This document shows positions 12,085 to 23,741 of a stretch of 64,000 nt of DNA, piece after piece. This DNA comes from Magicicada septendecula. Lineage: Eukaryota; Arthropoda; Insecta; Hemiptera; Cicadidae. Below the pieces are notes generated by a model. The model did not search any database. It worked only from the letters and a program-made list of their open reading frames with translations, and was not told where the DNA came from. The stretch spans positions 147,395,574-147,459,573 of the forward strand of contig CM068369.1 in the NCBI GenBank assembly GCA_034769895.1. The letters are read 5' to 3'. Position numbers and translations under genes: made by a program. Each line of letters opens with the position of its first letter. The stretch's first letter is position 1.

Positions 12085-13952
12085 CAGAGTTGACGTCGGC
12101 CATGAGAGCCTAACACATCAGTTAGTAATGTAACTTATAAACAAAGTTTTGTGGCAAGTACACGAGTATCAAGAAATTCGCAAGGAAAAACGTTCACACC
12201 AATCACACAATAGAAGACACACACAATCACTTCTTACTCATATTACGTTGCCTGGGTAATACGATTGAAATTATTATCTTCGTCCTCTGTGTGAGTTCAA
12301 CAGCTGTGCACACAATATCCCAACACGTACGCTTGCGGTAACATTAATACAATTGCTTCTCTCGTGCGGTTATCCAGTGGCTTTTTCTACCGCTCTGCTT
12401 CATCTAAGATGCGACGTGATTTTCGTGGAGAGCAAGAACATGCCGAACTACTGTTGCATCTCACGCGTCGAATGAGAAGGTGTTCATGAACTGATGAATT
12501 GATGACTTACTTCCAATTACGAAAGAAGTCCAGTCTACGATTCAACATTCTCTGTAGTTCGACGTATGATTCCATTACTTACAAAAGGATACATCACGTA
12601 TACCATTGCGCTGTTCGTTGAGCCTGGAAATAGATAGGGCTTGTTACGTACAAATATTTGTATTAAAATGCGCCATTTATGACTTCCAATATGATAGAAG
12701 TTAACCGAGTAGGACCACTCATTCATAAGATACAATCTCAAGATGTACACAGTAGGCGTATGGAGAAATACACTCAAGCATTAAAATTTAAACATTGCAG
12801 GTCTCACCAAACCAAGAAAATCCTACGGACTTCCTCGTCTTTTCATAACCCTTGTTCTAGGCTTCTTTCTCGACGTTTTCAGATAATTAGCCTTATTTTC
12901 ATTTTTGTGAAGTTGTATTTTGTGGCATAAGATTAACTAACATAGGCCTGTGTAAACTTAGGCGTATACCTTTTAAAGGTATGTAAAATTGATTTGTAAA
13001 GTACTGCTTAAACTACTATAAGTTAATTGTTCGCTGATTGATTAATTTAAGTTATCCTGCGTAACTTTCGTAGTCATTTACTTGAAGACGTTCCATATTA
13101 TAGGTGTCGAAACGTTGTTAATAAAGCGGTGTTTCAAGGTAGCTGCAAACCCTGGCTTTTATTACACCAACGATGTCTTACCTTAAAAAACGTTAAACTG
13201 AAATCATTTTAGGAAGAAATCTTCTTCTTCTTCTTCTAGGCAAGTAGGCCCTATAAGGCTCAAAGCCTATTACTTCGTCCGTTGCTACAACTGAGCTCTC
13301 CATCTTTAATCGGCAATCCCAGACAAATTTTACCTTTAGGCACATATTTTGCACTCCATGTCATTACTGGTCGGAAAGCTAATCCAGGACGAATGTCTTC
13401 ATTCCTAGAAAGAAATATTTGCTTACTAAATATAGTTTTCTGAAATATTTCGTGGTGTCTTGTATTGCGGCATCACGCAATTGAAACAGTTGGATTGTTA
13501 GACAATCCTTAATGAGGCTAATGGACCTGGTTTATCTGTAGTAATTGATCTTAAATCCTTAAGATCAATCTTTTTATTGCTATTAGTCATAATAAAATAA
13601 AATATAATGAAATATAATAAGTGTTTTGAAGAGTAGAATATGTTTATAATACAAAGTCATGGACGAATTATTATGTCAACTTGCGTAACTCAAAGCACTG
13701 AAATAAAATTATTCCGGTGCATAATTCTACATGTTATATGAAACATTGATGCCTTTAAAAAAGTGAGAAGTAGGCCTACATCTATACAGAAAAAATTCTT
13801 TGATTAAAGAATTCAAAATCTCACGTTTTTTGTTTGCCTTGGTTATGAGTGCTTGACTTATCAGTACTTTTTGAATAAAATTCATGTTTAAGAAATTAAG
13901 AATTTTCGTAACTACTCCAACTTCAAACTTTTTGGATTTTGAAAAGTTTTAA

Positions 13953-13955
<3 letters not shown>
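12085..13955. other. AT-rich sequence with a possible LINE tail
   Basis: No intact gene. A degenerate hammerhead-like string lies at about 13083-13125 (TTGAAGA ... CGAAACGTTGTT), with the first C of the core replaced. A (CTT)n run at 13209-13237 abuts sequence resembling the reverse complement of a LINE 3' end with a GAA tail, but no conserved protein block confirms it. Confidence 0.35.

Positions 13956-14000
<45 letters not shown>
13956..14000. repeat. (TA)n microsatellite, left flank of E1
   Basis: About 45 bp of alternating T and A end exactly where the TG terminus of E1 begins. Confidence 0.9.
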
Positions 14001-14003
<3 letters not shown>

Positions 14004-14264
14004 AGCGTGACAGATAATCCACACAAATGCATTACTCAATGATCATTAATAAAGCTCTAATATATGGAATATCCAGATGAGAATCAATTAAAATGCACTA
14101 TTTAATAATATATTCACAAGAAAGGTTAAATAAAGAAAAATTCTGCAAATAATATAATATAATACAAATTTAAAAACCCAGGAAACTAAAAATGATAACA
14201 ACAAAATTACCCAGGTAAGATAGAAGCAGGCAATTAATATACCCCGTCAAAGAAACCAGACCAG

Positions 14265-15830
14265 AAAAAACAAAGATACTGAAGACAGAAGAAAGAAGAA
14301 CTTATTAAAACCACTACTACAGAAGAAGGAAGAAAGAAGAACAATCAAAGATACAGAAGAAGGAAGAAAGAAGAACTAATTAAAACTACTACTACTGAAG
14401 AAAGAAGAAAGAAGAACAATCTAAATCTAATGAAGAAAGAAGAACAATCAAAGATACAGAAGACAGAAGAATGAAGAAAGAAGAATAATTAAAACTAGAG
14501 AAGAAAGAAGAATAACCAAGACTACCACTACTAAAGAAAGAAGAAAGAAGAATAATTAAAACTAGAGAAGAAAGAAGAACTAAGTAAAACTACTACTACT
14601 GAAGAAAGAAGAAAGAAGAACAATCTAAATCTAATGAAGAAAGAAGAACAATCAAAGATACAGAAGACAGAAGAATGAAGAAAGAAGAATAATTAAAACT
14701 AGAGAAGAAAGAAGAATAACCAAGACTACCACTACTAAAGAAAGAAGAAAGAATAATAATTAAAACTAGAGAAGAAAGAAGAACTAATTAAAACTACTAC
14801 TACTGAAGAATGAAGAAAGAAGAACAATCAAAGCTACTGAAGACAGAAGAAAGAAGAACTTATTAAAACCACTACTACAGAAGAAGGAAGAAAGAAGAAC
14901 AATCAAAGATACAGAAGAAGGAAGAAAGAAGAACTAATTAAAACTACTATTACTGAAGAAGGAAGAAAGAAGAACTAACTATAACTACTACTACAGAAGA
15001 AGGAAGAAAGAAGAACAATCAAAGCTACTGAAGACAGAAGAAACAAAACTAATCAAAACTCAAAGAAGAAAGAAGAATAATCCCAAACTAAATCTAAGGA
15101 AGAAGGAAGAACTAATTAAAACTACTACTACAGAAGAAGGAAGAAAGAAGAACAATCAAAGCTACTGAAGACAGAAGAAACAAAACTAATCAAAACTCAA
15201 AGAAGAAAGAAGAATAATCCCAAACTAAATCTAAGGAAGAAAGAAGAACTAATTAAAACTACTATTACTGAAGAAGGAAGAAAGAAGAACTAACTATAAC
15301 TACTACTACAGAAGAAGGAAGAAAGAAGAACAATCAAAGCTACTGAAGACAGAAGAAACAAAACTAATCAAAACTCAAAGAAGAAAGAAGAATAATCCCA
15401 AACTAAATCTAAGGAAGAAAGAAGAACTAATTAAAACTACTATTACTGAAGAAGGAAGAAAGAAGAACTAACTATAACTACTACTACAGAAGAAAGAAGA
15501 AAGAAGAACAATCAAAGCTACTGAAGAAAGAAGAAAGAAGAACTAATTAAAACTACTATTACTGAAGAAGGAAGAAAGAAGAACTAACTATAACTACTAC
15601 TACAGAAGAAGGAAGAAAGAAGAACAATCAAAGCTACTGAAGACAGAAGAAACAAAACTAATCAAAACTCAAAGAAGAAAGAAGAATAATCCCAAACTAA
15701 ATCTAAGGAAGAAGGAAGAACTAATTAAAACTACTACTACAGAAGAAGGAAGAAAGAAGAACAATCAAAGCTACTGAAGACAGAAGAAAGAAGAACAATC
15801 AAAGCTACTGAAGAAGGAAAAAAGAAGAAA
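14265..15830. repeat. Purine-rich GAA-type satellite within E1
   Basis: About 1.55 kb is built from variants of GAAGAAAGAAGAA joined to AACTAATTAAAACTACTACT and AACAATCAAAGCTACTGAAG blocks. Larger composites recur: a block containing ATCCCAAACTAAATCTAAGG appears at about 15081, 15217, 15395 and 15686, with spacings of roughly 136, 178 and 291 bp. This shows higher-order but irregular units. The plus strand is almost free of long pyrimidine runs. Confidence 0.9.
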
Positions 15831-17800
15831 AATTAAGACGATCCATATAAAACAAAAACCCCATAGGGAAAGAACCCCCAAAAAACCCCAAAATCAATGA
15901 ATGGCCAAAGAGAAAGTATAACACCCTAAAAAACCATATCACTGTAAAACTGACAAAAACTAAAAGTGTTAGTAGTATTAAATATTAGTGCATTCAAAAA
16001 GTTATTATTTAGTTTGTATAGACAAGTCTTCACAGTTCCCCCATGGTTGAATATTTCATATTAAAAGCTAGAAAAAGACTAGTAAATATATTGATAATTC
16101 ACCATAGACAAGCGCAAGTGATCAAATTATAAATAATAAACTTTAAAAGGGTACATGAGTTGCAGTACATAATAACAAACTTTAAGTTTTGTGAACAGTG
16201 CCTACTTTGATAATGAAGTAGTAATATTACTAAATAAAAGCTACTAAAGCGATATGAACATTCCATAGAATGGAATATAACTTAGATAGCCAGGGTTATA
16301 CTTTAAGAGGGGGCATAAATCTTATAAAATGGGGAACTACAGAACAAACTGTTTATGATGAAGTTTATAGAAGGTGTTAACAATTATATATGGAACCAGG
16401 ATGTTAGGTTCCTATTACATATAACATTTAGATAAATAAGGGTTAGTCATAAGAGATATTAGTATTATAACTGTTATTTTATTGTTCAGTTTAATTTAGG
16501 AATGCACTGTCTAAAAATAGATATCATTCCAATGTTGTAGAAATACTCTTTATTATGTTATTAGATAATATACTAAGCAATGTTATTCAGAACACTAGTT
16601 GTGATATAGAGAGATGTTATATGTTAATTATATAATCAATAATTTATGTTATACCAGTCAGAGAAGGATATAAAATAGCTACATTAATAAAACATTTGGA
16701 AATTAGCCACACATCAGATCTAGGCCAAAGAATAAATTTAAACTGCAGAATAATTAACAAACCTAGTCTTATAAACCATATAAAATGACAATATTCAGGC
16801 AAAATACACCCAACATATTAAATACTATGTAAATAAGGCTTTCTAAAGATATGGTCATTCTATGAGTAAAATTATTTATTTGTATAATGAAATACCATTT
16901 GAAACTGAGATAGATTCACTAACGTTATCATAGGGGAAGTCATATACAATTGAATTATATTAAAAAACCATCATTAGTATACTAAATTGCAATAAAATAA
17001 GTGAGAATTGATAATTATACAAATTTCAGATTTCATAGAATAATAATTATATTAGTTAAAATGGCTATTATTTACATAGAAGACAGGGAAGTATAATTTT
17101 AGGCCTACCTCCCAAAAAATTATAAGAAATATAATTTTCAGATAAAACTTTGTAATACTAACTTAATTACTATAAAAATAAGTAGAATAGAATAGTGAAA
17201 ACGAATATGTATTTTATATTTCAAACAGTTAACTAATAACGAATTTATTTTTTGAACATAAAGTATATTTTTAAAGTGTATCGGAAGTTATGGCAATTTT
17301 AAACAATGTCTTTTTAATATTAAATTGGCTAAGACGTTTCGGATGAAGAAGAAAATAGGACAGTTCATTATTATACATTGAAGAGAGCACTTGACATGAA
17401 TATTTGATAAAACCAAACTTAATGGCGGTTACGTATAACAAGAGTTCGGAATCAGTTTTGTGTAAAAATTAAATTTTTAACTATTCTAATCATTGTGAAG
17501 TGGTGAAGTTGCCATACGAACTACATAACACTAATAAACAGAACCACATATAACTATTTAAATGAAGTAACACTGGAATCACACCAAATACCAAGTGAAT
17601 ATTCGAGGTTAAACGGACACACATAAACACCAATTGATATACTTAATTAACAACATTTTAACACCAAGTGAATTAGTCCATCTTACTACAGTGACATTAA
17701 ACTATACACCAGAAGATAATATACGATTGCGAAGAAGATTTAACCGCAGAAGGGACATATTTATTCCATAAATACTTTGTCAGTGTTAGAAGGTGAACTC

Positions 17801-17826
17801 CGCGCATGCGCCAGGCGGCCATTTTG
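17801..17826. promoter_or_regulatory. NRF1-like and YY1-like motifs in E1
   Basis: CGCGCATGCGCC (17801-17812) fits the palindromic NRF1/Ewg consensus. GCGGCCATTTTG (17815-17826) fits the YY1/Pho consensus on the reverse strand. The pair stands out as a GC-rich island in an AT-rich LTR and may mark a promoter. There is no direct evidence of transcription. Confidence 0.4.
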
Positions 17827-18790
17827 ACCCAATCTCATCATCTCAACTAGACGACTGTTTGCTGAACTGGGGTGAATAAAAATTATATATAAACTTTTAT
17901 TATTAATAACTATCATTATATTGTTTAATTTTAATACATTTTTAGAATTGTAAGTGTTATACTTTCTGACCCTGACCTTCTCTGGCTTTTTATATAATTA
18001 ACCGTTCGAAGAACCTATTTTTATAATACCAATATAAAATTCATAGATCGACCGGCCCTGAGCGAGTCGATACGGCATGGTAACATTGTTTTCAATTGAG
18101 CAAATTCCTTATTTTGTTGAATAAACGTTTGTTATCTAGTAAATTGAATTTGATTTCTCTAATAAAAGGACATAACCATTAATTAATAAAGAAAACTCGA
18201 CAACCTTTAAAGGCAGTATATGCGAACTACTACATTTCAAGAGTAAGAAGAAGAGAGCCGTTCGCGCCTAATTTGAAGTTAACTGGATTGTCTTTTTAAT
18301 AAATTTACAGAAGGGAAGATTATTACTAGAATACACACCATACCATCCTATTTATAATTACAATCAACAATCTCAATTTATTTCTAAATTTTAAGAATAT
18401 AAACACATCGAAAACAATTTTTTCAGAATTTATTTTTTTTTGTATAAATATAAATTTTAAATTTATATCACCTTTCAAATTGCTGCAACAGCAACATACA
18501 TCTAGAATATTTGATAACAACATTATCCAGGAACATTACCAAATCGACGTCTCCCAGAGCGGAACGTCACTACTACACATACGCACCATAAAAATTATTC
18601 TGGGTAATATTATACCAGAACACCATTACAATTACCATTATATATTACAAAAGTGAAGACCAGTAGTGAGAGCCGAACGAAGATTAGAAGACATTAGCTA
18701 CATTACTACACATAATAGTGAGAGTACAATTCTCATACATCAACTATTTATTTATTTTTATATTTAATATTTATCGTATTATTACAAAAT

Positions 18791-18816
18791 TGGCGAGTCC
18801 AACTTGTGGGGCTCGA
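18791..18816 (+). other. tRNA-Lys-like primer-binding sequence in E1
   Basis: TGGCGAGTCC followed by AACTTGTGGGGCTCGA resembles the complement of a tRNA-Lys 3' end (TGGCGCCCAAC then GTGGGGCTCGA) with small insertions. It follows ATTACA by four bases, as a primer site follows an LTR. A decayed relative occurs at about 18883-18920 and a weaker one at 18641-18680. Confidence 0.5.
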
Positions 18817-18942
18817 TTACCGCAGAATACCAGAACAAGCAACACTTTATAAATTTAATTATAATTTGTAATAAATAAGTTATATTACAAAATTTAGCTT
18901 CCATCGCGGGGCTTGAAGAAATCAGGACTTCAATGATATATT

Positions 18943-18945
<3 letters not shown>

Positions 18946-18987
<42 letters not shown>
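18946..18987. repeat. (TA)n tract between E1 and E2
   Basis: 42 bp of alternating AT directly joins the CA end of E1 to the TG start of E2. Confidence 0.9.
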
Positions 18988-18989
<2 letters not shown>

Positions 18990-20418
18990 CAACAGATCAA
19001 ACTTTATTATTCTAATAAGGATATTGTGAGTGTGTAAAAATCGATACAAGTCTATTATGGAGGAGATGAAAAATTATTTATTATATACCAATATTGTTTA
19101 TAAAGATGTATAATGTATTTTAAATTGTCATGTATTGATAATATATTTAATTGTTTGTATTGTTCGATAATATAAATCGATTTTACTTGTTTGCTGCAAC
19201 GTCCTCCTCTCGTCTCGTCGGTCCCGTCTTGGCGTCCTCTTCTTCCTGTCCCTCCTTCCTGGTGTCCTCTTCGTCTCGTCGTCCTCTTCTACAGCTTCAC
19301 TCGTTCCTGGTGTCCTCTTCGTCTCGTCGTCCTCTTCTACAGCAAGCGGCCCCAGCGGCGATATTTCACAGAGTCTCGTAGTCATGTTTGACTGCTAACA
19401 TTGATTAGTTTCTTGATAAATTGTTCACTCATAATGATTATGAATTTCATTCATTCAGTTTATTATTAATTTATATTTTATAATTTCTTAATCTCAGGAT
19501 TTAACGGGGTATTTACTAATGCGGTGCGTTTAATGTACACCTTCCAACGATATCTTGTAGTGTCTTTAAATTCCCTAAGCGGATATCTTAACTTACACGA
19601 GACAGCACTGTATTATATTTTAAATTTTATTAAATTATTTTCCCTCTCGGTTCTTATCGCAAAACGTCGTTAAGAATTTCAAGGTTTATAGTTTATTTTA
19701 TACAAAATATTCCTCTATTCCTTCTTGGTTCTTACCGCAAAACTTCGTTAAGAATTTTAAGGTTTATGGTATATTTTATATAAGATATTTCTACTTTTGT
19801 AAGAGAACAACTCTCTTACCCGGGCACAACTTCGCCTAGCAACGTCGACAGACAGACTGTGTCCATCCTAGCTCTGCAACGTATAAATCTTACTGAATTT
19901 GGTGTATTTTGATAGGCCAAGCTCAAGTCACATGATTGATGGAACTACCAGATACACAAATTTCATGAAAAACTTTGTATAATTTTGCATAGTCCTGCAT
20001 GGAATTATCTAAAATTTTTATTACCCTATCATTGATAAGAGTTACTCTTGAGTTTTTCTTTACTTAAAAAACCATATTTCTAAAATAGTTACGAACCTCA
20101 GAGTACACAAATCGAAGCTATTTACTTAAATAATTCCTTGTCAAATTTTCATGTAAATCGGTTAACTACCACTGCCGCTATAGCGATCGCAGATTATCAC
20201 ACCCGCACACGCGCACCAATTCATACAAAAAATACATGACAATATAGTACATCTTTTTATGAAGAGTTTGGTGTAACCTATATGCTTATCAATTTTTAAA
20301 TACAAAACTTATGACTAAAAGACAAAATATTAAACAAAACAGATTTAAACAAGGAAATGCTCGTCATTCATGTACTCTGATATAAACAGCATATTTTATC
20401 ATCCTGTGTTCTGTTGCA
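18988..20418 (-). repeat. E2 LTR, left copy (3' LTR)
   Basis: 1431 bp, TG...CA, near-identical to 22283-23715 with scattered substitutions and small indels. High LTR similarity implies a relatively recent insertion. The adjoining minus-strand purine tract lies at 20419-20433. Confidence 0.85.
19128..19385 (-). CDS. LTR-encoded acidic repeat peptide, left copy
   Basis: An 85-residue frame starts at ATG with a good context (CAAACATGAC). Its centre has two copies of EAVEEDDETKRTPG or a close variant, followed by basic RRDRKKRTPRRDRRDERR. The repeat comes from a 48-bp-period tandem duplication at 19256-19343. The same frame is present in the other LTR copy. The function is unknown, and it could be a non-coding GC-rich LTR segment that happens to be open. 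Confidence 0.25.
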   Translation of the reverse strand: MTTRLCEISPLGPLAVEEDDETKRTPGTSEAVEEDDETKRTPGRRDRKKRTPRRDRRDERRTLQQTSKIDLYYRTIQTIKYIINT

Positions 20419-20605
20419 GGATTAACCCCTCCACGTGTAAAAAAAATTTTTTATATGGAATAATTTTTTTTTTTTTTAACCTAAATCGACATAACTTCTT
20501 CCCAATAATCATAATCATCTAAATAATAACATAATAACATCAAAAATAAAAATAACTGAATAGCTTCTATCAAACAACATTTCCCCAACTGTCACTTTGA
20601 CAGCC

Positions 20606-21190
20606 CTAATTGTAAACAAACAACCGCACATGGCTGCTTATCACCAAACATTCCTGAACACTGATATGGATGTCAATGTCAGACGTCATTCGGCTATATC
20701 TACAGTTCAACCATACATTTTTCAACATGATTACAATTATTCTTATTTTACACATAATTTTATACAATTGCATAACACACACACTCCTATATCCTGGCAT
20801 ATTAGATTCAATTATCCTTAATTTAATTTTTAATTTATCGCACAGACTCATGCCGCCCAACCTTACTCGTTTTTTGATTGCTCTTCGCTTGCATTTGTTT
20901 CGGTAATTGCCGATACATTGCTTTGATTTAATTTTTAAAGGTTTATATGTAATGCCAGTTGTATTACCCAGGCCATACATAGTATAATCTCCTTTGTACA
21001 ATATGAACTCATTGTTTGATTGAAATTTTTGTGGTATCATCTGAAACATTATTTTCATCAAGTTTTTACAGTGATCAGTATCTAAGTGCACTTTAAAATT
21101 TTTTAAAGTTTCGGATTTGTCTGCATACACATTCATAAAAAGACGAACACACAGTGCAGTACAGTGAATCTCCAACTGTATAAATAACAC
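20606..21190 (-). pseudogene. E2 internal frame, C-terminal part, unidentified
   Basis: A 194-codon frame overlaps the end of the upstream frame by about 100 bp in a different phase. This implies one frameshift within a formerly longer protein. The tail is rich in Lys, Arg, Ile and Cys (for example NKCKRRAIKKRVRLGGM near the middle). No retroviral or transposase signature is visible and I do not recognise the family. Confidence 0.4.
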
Positions 21191-21970
21191 CTGTATTACA
21201 TTTCATATGTGGTTGAAAACACTCAGACAGTTCTGATCTTCTGTCAGAATTAACCTTATCTGTGTGCTTTTCCTCAAATGCACCAGCTTTAGGAACAAAA
21301 CTACTTTGTTTACCCAAGTATTCATCAAATACCTTATGTACATATTCATTTTTATAATTGTATGGACTTCTCAAGTATTTACACATTTCATTACTGAATG
21401 ATAAAACATTACCAGAATGGATCTGCATCTTACAGACACGGAACAGCAAATAACATTTATTGTTTTCAAATACTCCACCGTTTACCCGTTGATCATACAA
21501 ATCTGGATAGATGTGAACCAATACTGAGATAAGGTTTTCCCTATTTCTCTTTTCATATTTATTTAAAATATTATTTGATTGTTTTCGTTGATCAGCTGTT
21601 ATCTCCTTATCGGGCGCTCCACCGTTACCCGCTACCTTATCTACGCGATTACCGGCTGGTTTATGTATGTCGACGGGACTATATCGGTCAATCGCATTGT
21701 CACATTCACTTTCCTGCCTAAGAAAATAATTCAACTTAATTTTGGCTTCACATTCCCTGCTGTGAAATTTATTCCTTTATAAGGCGGTCTTACTACTACT
21801 ACAAATTAATTCTAATTTATCAGCTATACGTTTTTCGGTTAACTCTAAAAGTTGTTTACTTTGTTTAGCCTGGTCATGAACGGCTGTATAAATTTTTTTA
21901 TTCTCATCATGAAGTGATTGTAGCGACTTATTTTTCTTCACCGCTTTATTTATAGTAACGGCAATATTTT
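21093..21970 (-). pseudogene. E2 internal frame, N-terminal and middle part, unidentified
   Basis: The frame runs from about 21970 with one in-frame TAA at 21779-21777. Upstream of that stop is a Lys-rich, helix-prone stretch that looks coiled-coil-like (LHDENKKIYTAV, KQLLELTEKRIADKLELI). Downstream is a mixed globular-looking region with well-formed composition (VLVHIYPDLYDQRVNGG, CYLLFRVCKMQIHSGN). No ATG opens the upstream part. With the frame at 20606-21190 it would span about 450 codons, and it occupies the place of gag-pol in E2. It could be a divergent gag or a captured gene. Residues do not match any gag, protease, reverse transcriptase or integrase motif I know. Confidence 0.45.
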
Positions 21971-22247
21971 TTTATACGTATTATTTCTAATAACGTCCGT
22001 TTATGTTATTTATTATTATAGTCCAGTCTCTCAATCAAATGTAAACAAGCTTAATCTAACACAGATACCAATAATAATTCAACCTCCATACAGATAATTA
22101 CTCTGTTGTTCAAATATCTGATAAGAGAGAGTATTCAAACTTTTATCAACACTCCCTGATAACATAGAACAGCACATATAAATAGTTCAATGAATTTAGT
22201 CTCTACACACTCAAATAAATATTTCTTTTTTAAAAATAATGCAAAAA

Positions 22248-22272
22248 TCGAGCCCAATGTTGGCAAGCGCCA
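22248..22272 (-). other. E2 primer-binding-site-like sequence
   Basis: On the minus strand TGGCGCTTGCCAAC is followed by ATTGGGCTCGA, ten bases after the LTR end. It resembles the tRNA-Lys complement TGGCGCCCAAC...GGGGCTCGA with a few extra bases. It fixes the element's direction. Confidence 0.5.
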
Positions 22273-22282
22273 AATATCCTTA

Positions 22283-23715
22283 TGCAACAGATTAAACTTT
22301 ATTATTCTAATAAGGATATTGTGAGTGTGTAAAAATCGATACAACTCTATTATGGAGAAGATGAAAAATTATTAATTATATACCAATATTGTTTATAAAG
22401 ATGTATAATGTATTTTAAATTGTCATGTATTGATAATATATTTAATTGTTTGTATTGTTCGATAATATAAATCGATTTTACTTGTTTGCTGCAACGTCCT
22501 CCTTTCGTCTCGTCGGTCCCGTCTTGGCGTCCTCTTCTTCCTGTCCCTCCTTCCTGGTGTCCTCTTCGTCTCGTCGTCCTCTTCTACAGCTTCACTCGTT
22601 CCTGGTGTCCTCTTCGTCTCGTCGTCCTCTTCTACAGCAAGCGGCCCCAGCGGCGATATTTCACAGAGTCTCGTAGTCATGTTTGACTGCTAACATTGAT
22701 TAGTTTCTTGATAAATTGTTCACTCATAATGATTATGAATTTCATTCATTCAGTTTATTATTAATTTATATTTTATAATTTCTTAATCTCAGGATTTAAC
22801 GGGGTATTTACTAATGCGGTGCGTTTAATGTACACCTTCCAACGATATCTTGTAGTGTCTTTAAGTTCCCTAAGCGGATATCTTAACTTACACGAGACAG
22901 CACTGTATTATATTTTAAATTTTATTTAATTATTTACACTCTCGGTTCTTATCGCAAAACGTCGTTAAGAATTTCAAGGTTTATAGTTTATTTTATACAA
23001 AATATTCCTCTATTCCTTCTTGGTTCTTACCGCAAAACTTCGTTAAGAATTTTAAGGTTTGTAGTATATTTTATATAAGATATTTCTACTTTTGTAAGAG
23101 AACGACTCTCTTACCAGGGCACAACTTCCCCTAGCAACGTCGACAGACCAGACTGTGTCCATCCTAGCTCTGCAACGTATAAATCTCACTGAATCTGGTG
23201 TATTTTGATAGGCCAAGCCCAAGTCACATGATTGATGGAACGACCAGATACACAAATTTCATGAAAAACTTTGTATAATTTTGCATAGTCCTGCATGGAA
23301 ATTATCTACAACTTTTATTACCCTATCATTGATAAGAGTTACTCTTGGGTTTTTCTTTACTTAAAAACCCATATTTCTAAAATAGTTACGAACCTCAGAG
23401 TACACAAATCGAAGCTATTTACTTAAATAATTCCTTGTCAAATTTTCATGTAAATCGGTTAACTACCACTGCCGCTATAGCGATCGCAGGTTATCACACC
23501 CGCACAAGCGCACCAATTCATACAAAAAATACATGACAATATAGTACATCTTTTTATGAAGAGTTTGGTGTAACCTATATGCTTATCAATTTTTAAATAC
23601 AAAACTTATGACTAAAAGACAAAATATTACACAAAACAGATTTAAACAAGAAAATGCTCGTCATTCATGTACTCTGATATGAACAGCATATCTTATCATC
23701 CTGTGTTCTGTTGCA
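22283..23715 (-). repeat. E2 LTR, right copy (5' LTR)
   Basis: 1433 bp, TG...CA, paired with 18988-20418. The CA end joins a (TA)n tract at 23716. Confidence 0.85.
22423..22680 (-). CDS. LTR-encoded acidic repeat peptide, right copy
   Basis: The same 85-residue frame as in the left LTR. In this copy it lies upstream of the internal region and ends about 140 bp before the LTR boundary. It could therefore be a leader frame of the element's transcript if that starts earlier in the LTR. Confidence 0.25.
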   Translation of the reverse strand: MTTRLCEISPLGPLAVEEDDETKRTPGTSEAVEEDDETKRTPGRRDRKKRTPRRDRRDERRTLQQTSKIDLYYRTIQTIKYIINT

Positions 23716-23741
23716 ATATATATATATATATATATATATAT
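23716..23741. repeat. (TA)n tract between E2 and E3
   Basis: 26 bp of alternating AT joins the CA end of E2 directly to the TG start of E3. Confidence 0.9.

Larger units (their letters stand above)
14001..18945. mobile_element. E1: long solo-LTR-like element between (TA)n tracts
   Basis: The block starts TGTAGCGTGA and ends ATATATTACA, so it has TG...CA termini, with (TA)n on both sides. The start resembles the LTR start of E4 (TGTARCGYG) and the end resembles the E4 LTR end (GAATATTACA), which suggests the same superfamily and plus orientation. No second copy of this sequence lies in the window, so it is best read as a solo LTR of about 4.9 kb. An alternative is an LTR ending at 18786 followed by a truncated internal region, because a tRNA-Lys-like primer site lies at 18791. 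It holds a 1.55-kb purine-rich satellite and a promoter-like motif cluster. No open frame in it is recognisable. Confidence 0.5.
18988..23715 (-). mobile_element. E2: LTR retrotransposon-like element with unknown internal frame
   Basis: Two direct repeats of about 1.43 kb, roughly 98 % alike by eye, bracket a 1.86-kb internal region. Both LTRs begin TGCAACAG and end CTGTTGCA. A tRNA-Lys-like primer site lies next to the right LTR on the minus strand and a purine-rich tract next to the left LTR, so the element reads right to left. The internal region encodes no recognisable gag, protease, reverse transcriptase or integrase. It is a non-autonomous element, inserted in a (TA)n tract so that the exact target duplication cannot be read. 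Confidence 0.8.

Noticed and set aside
13083-13125. Hammerhead motif TTGAAGA...CGAAACGTTGTT
   Set aside because: The first core base is changed and stem II does not pair well; noted only as a degenerate resemblance.
19151-22686. Plus-strand Ser/Arg-rich frames in the E2 LTRs
   Set aside because: They mirror the minus-strand GAG/GAC repeat; a product of the 48-bp duplication rather than a gene.
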